A stretch of 64,000 bases of DNA. Source: Hyphomicrobiales bacterium. GTDB lineage: Bacteria > Pseudomonadota > Alphaproteobacteria > Rhizobiales > Rhizobiaceae. The notes under the pieces are model-generated. The model did not search any database. It saw only the letters and a program-made list of their open reading frames with translations, and was not told the origin of the DNA. Of this stretch, positions 33,831 through 42,688 are shown one piece after another. How positions within the stretch are numbered: position 1 is the stretch's first letter; every line of letters starts with the position of its first letter. The translations under genes were made by a program, and so were the position numbers. The DNA is taken from contig UBMU01000033.1 in assembly GCA_900466605.1 (NCBI GenBank), forward strand, positions 46,281 through 110,280. Direction: 5' to 3'.

Positions 33831-34538
33831 ATGATCCGACCGCTGTTGGTAGCGGCCGGCACTTCACTTCTTGCAGCCTGTACACAGCTCCCTGCGGAGC
33901 GTATTGTCGCCACGACTCCACCCCCCTTCGTCGGGCAAACCTCGCCCGAGCCAGATTCAAAGCCCCAAAACCAGCCTTTGGGGCGTGCATCCGAGAAGCC
34001 GGATTATTCCCTCGCTTATGCGGAAGTTGATGACGGTCAATTTCGCTGGCCCGCGATAGACTATGCAGCGGTCAACCCCGACTATTTGCGCCAGGAAGTG
34101 GACTATGCAACGGACGAGCCACCCGGCTCCATTGTGGTCGAGACAGACACGAAATTCCTGTACTTCGTTCTTAAGGACGGACGCGCTATCCGATACGGAG
34201 TGAGCTTGGGGGCGCAGGGTCGTGCATGGAAGGGGCGCGCGAGCATTCAGTGGAAGCGAAAGTTTCCGACGTGGACGCCTACACCTTCGATGATCAACCG
34301 CAACCCAAAACTTGAGCAGTGGAAGCAGGGCATGCAGCCCGGTCTCAGCAATCCCCTCGGTGCGCGCGCGCTCTATATTTTTCAGGATGGCAGGGACACG
34401 CTCTATCGCATTCATGGCTCTCCGGAGTGGCAAACCATTGGAAAGAACGCATCATCGGGCTGCGTGCGGATGTTCAACCAAGACGTGATCGATCTCTACG
34501 AGCGCGTAAGAGGCAAGGCCCCGCTTCTCGTGAAATAA
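33831..34538 (+). CDS. L,D-transpeptidase (YkuD) lipoprotein
   Basis: A 235-residue envelope protein. It begins with a lipoprotein signal (MIRPLLVAAGTSLLAAC; lipobox LAAC), followed by a Pro-rich linker. The YkuD catalytic domain covers about the last 130 residues, with RIHGSPEW and the nucleophile motif SSGCVRM. Such enzymes make 3-3 peptidoglycan crosslinks or attach envelope proteins. ATG 33831 is chosen because it starts the signal peptide cleanly; TTG 33810 adds seven residues and cannot be excluded. No clear Shine-Dalgarno sequence is seen. Confidence 0.88.
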   Translation: MIRPLLVAAGTSLLAACTQLPAERIVATTPPPFVGQTSPEPDSKPQNQPLGRASEKPDYSLAYAEVDDGQFRWPAIDYAAVNPDYLRQEVDYATDEPPGSIVVETDTKFLYFVLKDGRAIRYGVSLGAQGRAWKGRASIQWKRKFPTWTPTPSMINRNPKLEQWKQGMQPGLSNPLGARALYIFQDGRDTLYRIHGSPEWQTIGKNASSGCVRMFNQDVIDLYERVRGKAPLLVK

Positions 34539-34575
34539 GTCGGAGGGTCGGCTAGTGCTGGGGCACGGGACGATG

Positions 34576-36378
34576 TCACCGCGGTCGTTCGATCGAGCGA
34601 TCGTGGTCCCACCCGCCGCCAAGAGGGGCGTCGACTTCGCATATCACGCCGGCCGGATCGTAGGTGATCCTCACTTCCGCCTTCAATTCAGCCGCGAGAA
34701 GGGTTTCGATCAGGCGAGAACCAAACCCTCTGCGTGTAGGCTGGCCAACGCTTGGCCCACCCGTTTCCTGCCAACGCAATCTCAGCCTTGCTGGCTCATC
34801 TCCCACAAGCCACCATTCAAGACAGATCTGCCCCTCCGGTACAGACAAAGCTCCATATTTGGCGGCATTCGTCGCCAATTCGTGCAGTGCCAGCGAGATT
34901 GACACGACAGCCCGCGGCGCCAGGCGAATGCTTGGACCCGAGATCGAAAACCTATCGCGCGAATAAGGGGAGAGAGACTGCTGCACGACCGCCTTCAGTT
35001 CCGCCTGCTCCCAGTTCCGGTCCGTCAGTAGGTCATGAGCCCTGGACATCAGGGCTAGCCTTGCCTCGAAGGCGTCCACTTCCGCCCGGTTTGCGGCCTC
35101 ACGCCCGAGTGTCTGCCGAGCAATCGCCATCACGGTCGCCAGCACGTTCTTCACGCGATGATTCAACTCTCCGACCAGAACCGTCTGAAGTCGCTCGGCC
35201 TCCTTTCGCGCACTGATGTCGTGCGCTATCTTGGACGCCCCGATAATTCTCCCGTAGGCATCGAAAATTGGTGAGACGCTCAGCAAGACGTCGACAAGCC
35301 CGCCATCGCTGCGGCGACGCTTGGTCTCATATGGCTCTACCCTCTGTCCGGCGCTGACTTGCCTGATTATTGCAGGCTCCTCTTCAATCCTGTCATCCGG
35401 AACCAGGATCATGACTGAGCGGCCTACGGCTTCCTCGGCCGAATAGCCGTAGAGTTTTTCAGCCCCTACGTTCCAACTCGTGATTCTCATGTTTAGGTCG
35501 GTGCCGAGAATAGCGTCGTTGGAGGAGGCAATGATCGCAGCAAGCCGGCGCTCCACCTCCTGAGCGCGCTTGCGTTCGGTGATGTCGACAACAACGGCCG
35601 CGGCCTGGCGCATCTCTCCATGCTCGTCGCGAAGAGGCGACACCGAATTTGCAACCCAGACGAGGCTACCATCCTTTCGAACGTAGCGTTTCTCGATGTC
35701 AAAGCTCTGGCCGCTTGCCATCATTGCCCTGAACGACCGGACGTAATTATCGAGATCGTCCGGAAACGTAATGTCTTGCACCTGCATCTTCAGCAGCTCA
35801 GATTCGGAATAGCCGACAATTTCGCAGAGCCGTCTGTTCACCAGAAGTAGCCTTCCGGCGAGATCCGACTGCCCGATTCCCGCGGCAGTCTGCGAGAATA
35901 TTGCGCGAAACCGCTCCTCGCTTTCACGCAACGCCGTTTCGAACCTAACGCGTTCGGTCGTCTCGTTTACGATGCAGAAGACGCCGCGGACCTTGCTGTC
36001 CTCGTCCCTTATCGGTGAGTAGGAGATGTCGAAATGGGCGATCTCGGGATAGCCGTGACGCTCGATGTAGAAGGGTCGATCCTTGGCAACCACCGTCTCT
36101 CCGCGATCGAGGACGCGCCGAAGGAGTGGCTCCAGATCGCTCCATAACTCTCCCCAGTTTTCTCGGGCCGGACGGCCGAGAGCCCGAGGATGTTTGCTCC
36201 CGATCGTCGGTGCATAGGCGTCGTTGTAGAGTGCGATAAAGTCTTCGCCCCAGAACATGACGATCTGCGCCTTGGCGGACAGCATGAGATCGACGGCCGA
36301 TTTCAGACATGGTGGCCACAAGGATGGTGGCCCCAGGCTGCTTGTTCCCCAGTCGTGGCTGTAGATACGATCCGACAT
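34576..36378 (-). CDS. PAS-domain sensor kinase of the HWE family
   Basis: A 600-residue soluble sensor histidine kinase. Three PAS-type domains occupy about residues 25-140, 150-270 and 275-395 (each followed by an ITERK/ISARKEAE-type linker). The HWE/HisKA_2 region starts near residue 400 with the phospho-acceptor His in GELNHRVKNVLATV. Its ATPase domain has HELATNAAKYGAL and the Trp-x-Glu (RWQETGG) that name the family. There are no membrane helices, so the signal (light, redox or a ligand) is sensed in the cytoplasm. No response regulator gene is adjacent. Confidence 0.92.
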   Translation of the reverse strand: MSDRIYSHDWGTSSLGPPSLWPPCLKSAVDLMLSAKAQIVMFWGEDFIALYNDAYAPTIGSKHPRALGRPARENWGELWSDLEPLLRRVLDRGETVVAKDRPFYIERHGYPEIAHFDISYSPIRDEDSKVRGVFCIVNETTERVRFETALRESEERFRAIFSQTAAGIGQSDLAGRLLLVNRRLCEIVGYSESELLKMQVQDITFPDDLDNYVRSFRAMMASGQSFDIEKRYVRKDGSLVWVANSVSPLRDEHGEMRQAAAVVVDITERKRAQEVERRLAAIIASSNDAILGTDLNMRITSWNVGAEKLYGYSAEEAVGRSVMILVPDDRIEEEPAIIRQVSAGQRVEPYETKRRRSDGGLVDVLLSVSPIFDAYGRIIGASKIAHDISARKEAERLQTVLVGELNHRVKNVLATVMAIARQTLGREAANRAEVDAFEARLALMSRAHDLLTDRNWEQAELKAVVQQSLSPYSRDRFSISGPSIRLAPRAVVSISLALHELATNAAKYGALSVPEGQICLEWWLVGDEPARLRLRWQETGGPSVGQPTRRGFGSRLIETLLAAELKAEVRITYDPAGVICEVDAPLGGGWDHDRSIERPR

Positions 36379-36389
36379 CTCGTCGGATC
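36369..36389. repeat. 8-bp inverted repeat over the HWE kinase start codon
   Basis: GATCCGAC and GTCGGATC are perfect arms with a 5-base spacer that contains part of the ATG (36376-36378 on the minus strand). In mRNA it would place the start codon in a hairpin; in DNA it could be an operator. Confidence 0.45.
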
Positions 36390-36496
36390 CGGGAAGTATG
36401 TCGCTGCTATGCAGGGTCTTTTCCTCCCTCGGATGGCCGTTTCAATTCAAAGCTTTGGCGGCCAAACGTCAAGAGGTAATTCAAGTGCGTACAGCG

Positions 36497-37174
36497 TTAC
36501 CGCTCGACATGGCACCAGGCTGCCAGAAGCGGACGCGATGTGCATCGCATCGCGACGTTATGCCCGGCTTCGTTGAAAAAGATCGAACCAACGGATCCGC
36601 GTTGCCATCCCTTGTCGTCGCACGAAAATTCGCAATCGGAAAGTGCCAAAAAAACCCGGGAGCGGTATTGGATATGATCGGGGAAGCGACTGTAGGGCGC
36701 CATGATGGTCAGGCCGAGCGCCACATCACCTCGTTCTTCGACGCCCGATATACCCGCCACCACCGCATGCGCATGCGTATGCTCTATGTTGACGCTCGCA
36801 AATGGGCCGGTCTTGCTGGCGACCCATTCAAGGCTTTTGGCAACGTCGTTAATGGCCGCGGCGACTTCAGCGAAAGGCTCGCCCTTGGAGGCCAGATTTC
36901 GAAGAGCAAACTGGAATTGGGGCGCCAGCGGCAATGGGGTAGCCGGTTTGCTTGCAATGGCGCCCGGTTCCTGCAGCAAATGAAACACCTTGCCCGCAAC
37001 GAATTTTTCCATGAATGGAGCCGCGTCGGACAGCATGATATTTCCCAATGCGCCGATGACTCGCTGCACTGCGGCAGGTCTACGCGCGCGGCTCAGGGAA
37101 TAGTCGCTGCCGGCAGTCCTGGTCCCACGATGCAGAAGGAGATCGGCTTCCCTTCTCAACCGGGGTTTTGACAT
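36497..37174 (-). CDS. DMSP-lyase-like cupin protein with degenerate metal site
   Basis: A 225-residue protein whose C-terminal half resembles the cupin dimethylsulfoniopropionate-lyase (DddL-type) family. It has THAHAVVAG, then GLTIMAPYSRFPDHIQYRSRVF, a Trp (DDKGWQ) and GHNVAMRCTSRPLLAAW at the end. In the family the first motif normally reads H-x-H with a following Glu as metal ligands. Here only His167 and the later His205 are visible, and the second His and Glu positions appear as Gln169 and Arg/Val. It may therefore be a non-catalytic or altered-substrate relative. The family call comes from pattern recognition and is moderate. It lies 118 bp upstream of the HWE kinase gene on the same strand. 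Confidence 0.55.
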   Translation of the reverse strand: MSKPRLRREADLLLHRGTRTAGSDYSLSRARRPAAVQRVIGALGNIMLSDAAPFMEKFVAGKVFHLLQEPGAIASKPATPLPLAPQFQFALRNLASKGEPFAEVAAAINDVAKSLEWVASKTGPFASVNIEHTHAHAVVAGISGVEERGDVALGLTIMAPYSRFPDHIQYRSRVFLALSDCEFSCDDKGWQRGSVGSIFFNEAGHNVAMRCTSRPLLAAWCHVER

Positions 37175-37285
37175 CGATCTGGAAGACTCCTTGGTCAGAC
37201 TTGAACGATCCTTATCCCGGCGGCCTCAAAAAGCAAACAGGGAGAGCCGGATGTTCACGATAACAGCTGCCAGTACACCAAGTTT

Positions 37286-38074
37286 CTACGTGCCGCCACC
37301 GTTGCGGATTCTCTGAAGGACTCGATCGAGGGCTGCGGTAAGCGCGTCACGCCCGCCGTTCTTTTCGAAATCCGCAAGCACTTGTTCATTCAAGCCACCC
37401 TTCGTCGCGAACTCCTGGCTGAGTTGTTCGAGGGGTATCGACTGAGAGCGCAAGGCCGTCTGGGAAAGGCTGATAAATAGCGGCGCGATATAGGCGCGTC
37501 CCTTGCCTTTGGGAAGCCCACGCTTTTCCAGCCATTCGACCGAAGAGGCCATAATGCACAAGACAGTAGACATGAGGGCGCTGGTCGCGGCTAATAGGTC
37601 GTATTCCTCCTTTGTGTCGCATTCGATTGCAATACCAAGCACCGAGAAGATTGCTGCCACACGAGGATCTGGCGGGAAGACGGCGGTCACTCCCTCGCGA
37701 TCCGCAACGAAAGGCAACGGAATGGCCTGAACGAGGTGAACATCTGTGCCGATCCACGCGAGGAGCGCCCTACGGTCGGTTGCGGCAATGACGCTGACAA
37801 CGGATTGATTCTTGCGGAACGTTAGGCCACTTAGTACGTCCTGTGCAATCTGGGGGCGTACTGACAGGACAACCATGTCGCTCGCGTCGATCACGGCCTG
37901 GTTGTCGGCGGCGATCGAGACTTCGACAAACTCTGCGGCGAGACGTTCAGCAATTTCGACATTGCGAGGCGAGATTGTGACCTCTGAGACGGCGGCGGGG
38001 CTTGCAAGCAAGCCTCGGACCATGGCATCGGCAATGGTCCCTGTTCCAATGAAACCGATCTTTTGTTTGTCCAC
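37286..38074 (-). CDS. Pyrroline-5-carboxylate reductase-like protein
   Basis: A 262-residue NAD(P)-dependent reductase of the ProC family. The N-terminal dinucleotide fold has IGFIGTGTIADAMVRG, and the middle contains VVLSVRPQIAQDVL. The C-terminal helical domain ends with EFATKGGLNEQVL, where classical ProC proteins have a PGGTT-type motif. It may be a ProC paralogue acting on another cyclic imine. The start is GTG 38074, supported by AAGGGAG. It is monocistronic. Confidence 0.8.
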   Translation of the reverse strand: MDKQKIGFIGTGTIADAMVRGLLASPAAVSEVTISPRNVEIAERLAAEFVEVSIAADNQAVIDASDMVVLSVRPQIAQDVLSGLTFRKNQSVVSVIAATDRRALLAWIGTDVHLVQAIPLPFVADREGVTAVFPPDPRVAAIFSVLGIAIECDTKEEYDLLAATSALMSTVLCIMASSVEWLEKRGLPKGKGRAYIAPLFISLSQTALRSQSIPLEQLSQEFATKGGLNEQVLADFEKNGGRDALTAALDRVLQRIRNGGGT

Positions 38075-38296
38075 GACCGCTCCCTTGGTTGCCGTCGAGC
38101 GCGATATCAGTCGCGCATGTCCTCTTCAGCGGGATAGCGGCACACACGGTGGCTTGCAAGGCTGGAATGCGCGGTTTTGCGCACGCCAGAGACAGCTTGG
38201 CAGATCCGCGGGACGGGCCACATATTGCCTTCATGTTGCGGCGGGGCGCATTTCGAAGCAAATTGTCCGCTCGTTCGGGTCGCTGGAGGTTGGTGC

Positions 38297-38893
38297 TTGC
38301 TGGAAAACTTGATTAAGGAATACGGAGTCCTGGCCGTCTTCTTTGGTGCTGCTTTTGAAGGGGAAACAGCAGCATTTCTTGGCGGGATCTTCGCTCATCG
38401 GCACCTCATGCCGTACTGGCAGGTTGCATTGGCTGCATGCCTCGGATCGTTTTCGGCGGACCAATTCTTTTTCCTCTCGGGTCGTTACGCCACGAAGTGG
38501 TCCTATGTTCAGAAACTGCTTGGATCGGAACCAGTCGCCAGAGTGACACGTCTTCTCGAAGCACATCCGACAGGCTTTATCCTCGCGTTTCGCTTCATCT
38601 ACGGCATCCGAACGATCAGTCCCGTTGCAATCGGCGTATCGAGCGTCTCAATGCAAAAGTTCGTTGTTCTCAATGCGGTTGCAGCGCTCATTTGGGGCGT
38701 CTTGATAACTGCGATCGGCTTCTTGGCCGGGCAAGCCGTCGAGTCGTTGCTCGGCCGGCTGCAGCTTCATTTGCATTTGTTGATCGTCTTGGCTCTCGTC
38801 GCAGTCCTCGTTCCGATCAGTGCGTTTTTTATGAAGCGACAAATTGCCAAGCGCTCCAGCCATCCAGAGCCACAGGACAACGAACTTCATTGA
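38297..38893 (+). CDS. DedA-family (VTT/SNARE-associated) membrane protein
   Basis: A 198-residue inner-membrane protein of the DedA family, proposed lipid carrier flippases. Characteristic segments are FEGETAAFLGG, DQFFFLSGRY and FRFIYGIRTISPVAIG, followed by two further hydrophobic helices. The start is probably TTG 38297 (LLENLIKEYG), 8 bases after GGAGG; the frame stays open upstream but without a site or membrane-protein composition. Confidence 0.88.
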   Translation: MLENLIKEYGVLAVFFGAAFEGETAAFLGGIFAHRHLMPYWQVALAACLGSFSADQFFFLSGRYATKWSYVQKLLGSEPVARVTRLLEAHPTGFILAFRFIYGIRTISPVAIGVSSVSMQKFVVLNAVAALIWGVLITAIGFLAGQAVESLLGRLQLHLHLLIVLALVAVLVPISAFFMKRQIAKRSSHPEPQDNELH

Positions 38894-39086
38894 AGCAAGG
38901 GCCGGCTCATTTGCGCGACACACCAGTAGCTCTCGCGAACTGAAGGACCTCTCTTCGCAGTGACGTCTCAGCATCGGCGAGGCGACGCCAGGTCGAAAGA
39001 AACAGTCTTTAGGACCGGCTTGCCGCTGGTGTTATCCGGGAGAATGCCTATGTTTCGCGTAGGTTCGAAATTATAGGGTCCCATTT

Positions 39087-40397
39087 TTGCTTCTCGAAAT
39101 TTCTATCGTTGTTATTCTCACCTTCTTGAACGGCGTTCTTGCCATGTCCGAGCTCGCGGTCGTCTCCTCGCGGCCGGCGCGTCTCAAAGTACTGGCTGAC
39201 CAGGGAAGCCGCGGCGCCGCCATGGCAATCCGACTGGCTGAGGAGCCGGGCCGGTTTCTATCGACCGTACAGATCGGAATTACTCTCGTTGGCGTGCTGT
39301 CCGGCGCTTTCTCGGGTGCGACGCTCGGTGCGCGGCTGGCCGGCTGGCTAGTCGGGCAGGGCTTGTCGCAAGCTGCGGCGGATGCGATTGGGGTCGGCTC
39401 CGTCGTTGTTGCGATCACATATCTGTCGCTGATCGTCGGCGAATTGGTACCGAAGCAGATCGCACTTCGCGCGCCCGAGACGGTCGCAAGCAAAGTCGCT
39501 CCGGCAATGATATTCCTGTCTCGCCTCGCCGCCCCACTCGTATGGTTGCTTGATTTTTCCGGTCGCACCATCCTTCGTCTTCTTGGTCAGTCGGGAAAAT
39601 CTGGCGACATCGTTACCGACGAGGAAATCAAGACCGTGCTGGCCGAGGCGCATAGTGCGGGTGTCATCGAGACGGAAGAGTCGGCGATGATTTCGGGCGT
39701 CATGAGGTTGGCAGACCGAAACGCCAGGGCCTTGATGACTCCTCGCCGAGATGTGGAGGTGATCGATGTCGAGGACGGTTTTGCAGAGATCCGAGACCAA
39801 CTTCGTCGGACAGCGCAGGCACGATTGCCGGTGCGGAAGAACAGCTCCGACGAAATCATCGGTGTGCTTTTGACAAAGGACTTCTACGACGCGCTTGCGT
39901 CGTCGGGACATGTCGACATCGCTACTCTTGCACAGGAAGTCCCGATAGTGTCAGACCTGTCGGGCGCCCTCGACGTCATTCAAGCTATTCGTCGCTCGCG
40001 CTGCCACATGGTGCTTGTCTATGACGAATACGGTCACTTCGAGGGCGTCATTACCTCCGGTGACATTCTGGAGGCAATTATGGGGGCGGTCCAGGAGGAC
40101 TCGATTGGAGAGAAGGCGATCGTGCGCCGTCACGACGGTAGCTATCTCGTGTCCGGCTGGACACCGATCGACGAATTTGCCGATTTCATGAGTTTCCAGG
40201 TAAACCATGACCGGGACTACCAGACGGTTGCAGGGTTCGTGCTCGAAGAGATGAAGCATTTGCCCGAGGTTGGCGAGAGCTTTGTCATGAACGGGTGGCG
40301 TTTCGAGGTCGTCGATCTTGATGGACGCAGGATCGATAAGCTCCTGCTGACCGCTGAAGTGTCGCCAGAGGACGGCGGAAGTCGAACATTGCAGTAA
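39087..40397 (+). CDS. CNNM/CorC-type membrane protein (hemolysin-family, DUF21-CBS)
   Basis: A 436-residue protein. Residues 1-190 form the DUF21/CNNM membrane domain (LTFLNGVLAMSELA, TVQIGITLVGVLSGAFSG, ELVPKQIALRAPE). A CBS pair covers about 205-330 (MTPRRDVEVIDVED, RCHMVLVYDEYGHFEGVIT), and a CorC_HlyC domain forms the C-terminus (DRDYQTVAGFVLEEM). Relatives are implicated in Mg2+ or other cation transport; the hemolysin name is historical. The start is TTG 39087, with an AGGG-type site; it matches the family's usual N-terminus. Confidence 0.9.
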   Translation: MLLEISIVVILTFLNGVLAMSELAVVSSRPARLKVLADQGSRGAAMAIRLAEEPGRFLSTVQIGITLVGVLSGAFSGATLGARLAGWLVGQGLSQAAADAIGVGSVVVAITYLSLIVGELVPKQIALRAPETVASKVAPAMIFLSRLAAPLVWLLDFSGRTILRLLGQSGKSGDIVTDEEIKTVLAEAHSAGVIETEESAMISGVMRLADRNARALMTPRRDVEVIDVEDGFAEIRDQLRRTAQARLPVRKNSSDEIIGVLLTKDFYDALASSGHVDIATLAQEVPIVSDLSGALDVIQAIRRSRCHMVLVYDEYGHFEGVITSGDILEAIMGAVQEDSIGEKAIVRRHDGSYLVSGWTPIDEFADFMSFQVNHDRDYQTVAGFVLEEMKHLPEVGESFVMNGWRFEVVDLDGRRIDKLLLTAEVSPEDGGSRTLQ

Positions 40398-40681
40398 GCC
40401 GCCACGCCCGAGCACGGGCCCTCGTTACGCCGGTGATAGCTGAAGTCTTCTGTCGAAGTTCACGCGATTTCCATGAGAGTGTATGCGGTTACACAGGGGT
40501 AACGAACAGCGTGTCATCGTTGATCAAAATACACGTCGCGTGGTCAAAGTAGACTATTAATCAATACGTTTTCCATACCTGATGATGTCTTGATTGAACT
40601 TGGTGCAGCTCGGCCTTCCGTTGCGGAATGTAAGCTCGATCGAGGCGGTCACGGTAAACGGTCCGATGGGTTGGGGTCATC

Positions 40682-42688
40682 TCACAGCGATGCTTGCGTT
40701 TCCTTCCGGCCGATCAGCCAAAGAAGGTAAGGACCGCCGATCAGGGCGGCGAAAAGCCCCACAGGCACTTGGTAAGGGTAAATAATGACGCGCGAAAGCC
40801 AGTCCGCCGAGACAAGCAGGCTGGCGCCCATCAGCATGGCTGCCACCAAATGATCTCGCGCGGGGTGAAAGCCGATCAACCTTGAAAGGTGCGGTGCGAT
40901 CAAGCCGGTAAGGCTCAGCGGCCCGATGAGGAAAGAAGAGATCGCGGTCATCAGTGCCGCAAGCGACGCAAGCAGAAGCCCGGTCGAGGTAACACGAAGG
41001 CCGACGCCACGCGCCAGGCTGGCTCCGAGCGGCAGTATCGCAAACCAGCGCGTCATCAGAAAGAGCGGTGCTGTCAACACAATCAGCGAGATGATCGCGG
41101 CGCACGCCTCAAAGCCGGCGGCGTGGTTTGTCGAGCCGGATATCCAAGTGAGCAGGATATAACTCCTCATGTCGCCTTGAGCGAGTACAATGCCGACGAT
41201 CGCAAGGCAGAAAGCACTGACGGCCACACCCGCAAGCAGGAATGCCTCCGCCGACAACCCGGCACGCCGGGAAACTGCAATCACGGCCATGAATGAAGCG
41301 AGTGCGCCGAGCGCCATACCGGCGATCATGATCGGCGGCGACGGGAAGGCGAACATCAACAGCGTCACCGTCAAACCCGCCCCGGCTCCAGACGAAACGC
41401 CGAGGACTTCCGGGCTTGCCAGCGGATTGCCCGTTACGCGCTGCATGATGAAGCCCGCCGCACCCAGCATCGCACCAGCTGCGGCAGCAACAACAATCCG
41501 CGGCAGCCGGAACGGCAAGAGATCCGAAAGCAGCGGGCCGAAGGCGATGCTCCAGCCGCCATCCGTCCGACCGACAACGAGAACGGCCACGAACGCACCC
41601 AAAGACAGACCGCCGAGAAGCAACAGGGTTGACGCCGGTCGCAATGTGCGGCGCACAGCTCCGCCCGATTTCGCCTGGGGCGCCTTGCGACCATGGACGC
41701 GCGGCAGCAAGAGGATCAGCAGTGGGCCGCCGACAAGCGCTGTGGCGGCTCCTGTCGGCGCGAGATCTGTAAAGCCGGGGCCGAGCAGTTGCGTCAGGCA
41801 ATCTGTCAGAAACAGAACCGAAGCGCCGGTCAGCGGCGCTGCGACCATGACCTGGCGGGTCGTGCGTGCGCCACAAATCCTTGCAATGGCCGGCGCCGCG
41901 AGACCAAGGAAGCCGATGATGCCGACAGTTGCTGTGACCGAAGCCGAGAGCCAGACGGCGAGCATCAAGATGGCGAACCGTATAATATGCAGCGAGACGC
42001 CAAGACCTTTGGCGCTGACATCGTCCAAAGCCAGTACGTTGATCGGCCTGAGGAATAACAATCCGGCGAGGGAGGCGGCGGCAAACTGGGGGGCAAGCGA
42101 TATCACGCCAGTCCAATCCTGCTGATTGAGTGTACCTGCACCCCAGATGTGGATCGACATGGCATATTCGCCACGCGACAGCACCAGCGTAACACTGAGC
42201 GAAGCTGCAACCATACTCACGATCATGCCGCAGATTGCTACAGTGACGGGATCGAGGCCGCGACGCCAACTCAGGGCCAGCACGAGAGCAATGGCGCTCA
42301 GACCGCCGGCAAAGGCGACGAACTCACGCGAAACACCGGAAAGTACTGGCGAAAAACTCAAGCCGAGGGTCAGTGCCAGTTGTGCGCCGGAGGCGATGCC
42401 AAGGGTCGAGGCATCGGCGATCGGATTGCGAAGGATGCGTTGCAGCAGGGCTCCGGCAAGACCAAGTGCTGCGCCGGAGATCAAAGCGATCGCAGCCCGA
42501 GGCATCAGACTATTCCATAACAGGATCGCATCCAGCGCCCTGGCCTGCACGGGGTCGCCCGGCACTTCGGGTCGCAGGAGCAAAAGCAGAGCGAAAGCAG
42601 TCGCGCATGCGAGCGCAAGCGCGCAACCCAGTAGGAACGGGGTGCGCAAATGGATACCCGGGAGGGAGCGACTAACCGTTTCGGACAC
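40682..42688 (-). CDS. fhuB: Fe(3+)-hydroxamate ABC transporter permease FhuB (double-length)
   Basis: A 668-residue permease consisting of two fused BtuC/FecD-like halves of about ten helices each, the hallmark of FhuB. Each half carries the conserved G-x-x-LG-A-x-x-Q helix region (ISGAALGLAGALLQRILRNP; AAAGAMLGAAGFIMQRVTGN). The start is taken as GTG 42688, with GAAGG at good spacing; an ATG at 42745 would overlap fhuD by 74 bp instead of 17. It imports hydroxamate siderophores handed over by FhuD. No ATPase gene follows; downstream is a 284-bp gap and a convergent gene. Confidence 0.9.
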   Translation of the reverse strand: MSETVSRSLPGIHLRTPFLLGCALALACATAFALLLLLRPEVPGDPVQARALDAILLWNSLMPRAAIALISGAALGLAGALLQRILRNPIADASTLGIASGAQLALTLGLSFSPVLSGVSREFVAFAGGLSAIALVLALSWRRGLDPVTVAICGMIVSMVAASLSVTLVLSRGEYAMSIHIWGAGTLNQQDWTGVISLAPQFAAASLAGLLFLRPINVLALDDVSAKGLGVSLHIIRFAILMLAVWLSASVTATVGIIGFLGLAAPAIARICGARTTRQVMVAAPLTGASVLFLTDCLTQLLGPGFTDLAPTGAATALVGGPLLILLLPRVHGRKAPQAKSGGAVRRTLRPASTLLLLGGLSLGAFVAVLVVGRTDGGWSIAFGPLLSDLLPFRLPRIVVAAAAGAMLGAAGFIMQRVTGNPLASPEVLGVSSGAGAGLTVTLLMFAFPSPPIMIAGMALGALASFMAVIAVSRRAGLSAEAFLLAGVAVSAFCLAIVGIVLAQGDMRSYILLTWISGSTNHAAGFEACAAIISLIVLTAPLFLMTRWFAILPLGASLARGVGLRVTSTGLLLASLAALMTAISSFLIGPLSLTGLIAPHLSRLIGFHPARDHLVAAMLMGASLLVSADWLSRVIIYPYQVPVGLFAALIGGPYLLWLIGRKETQASL

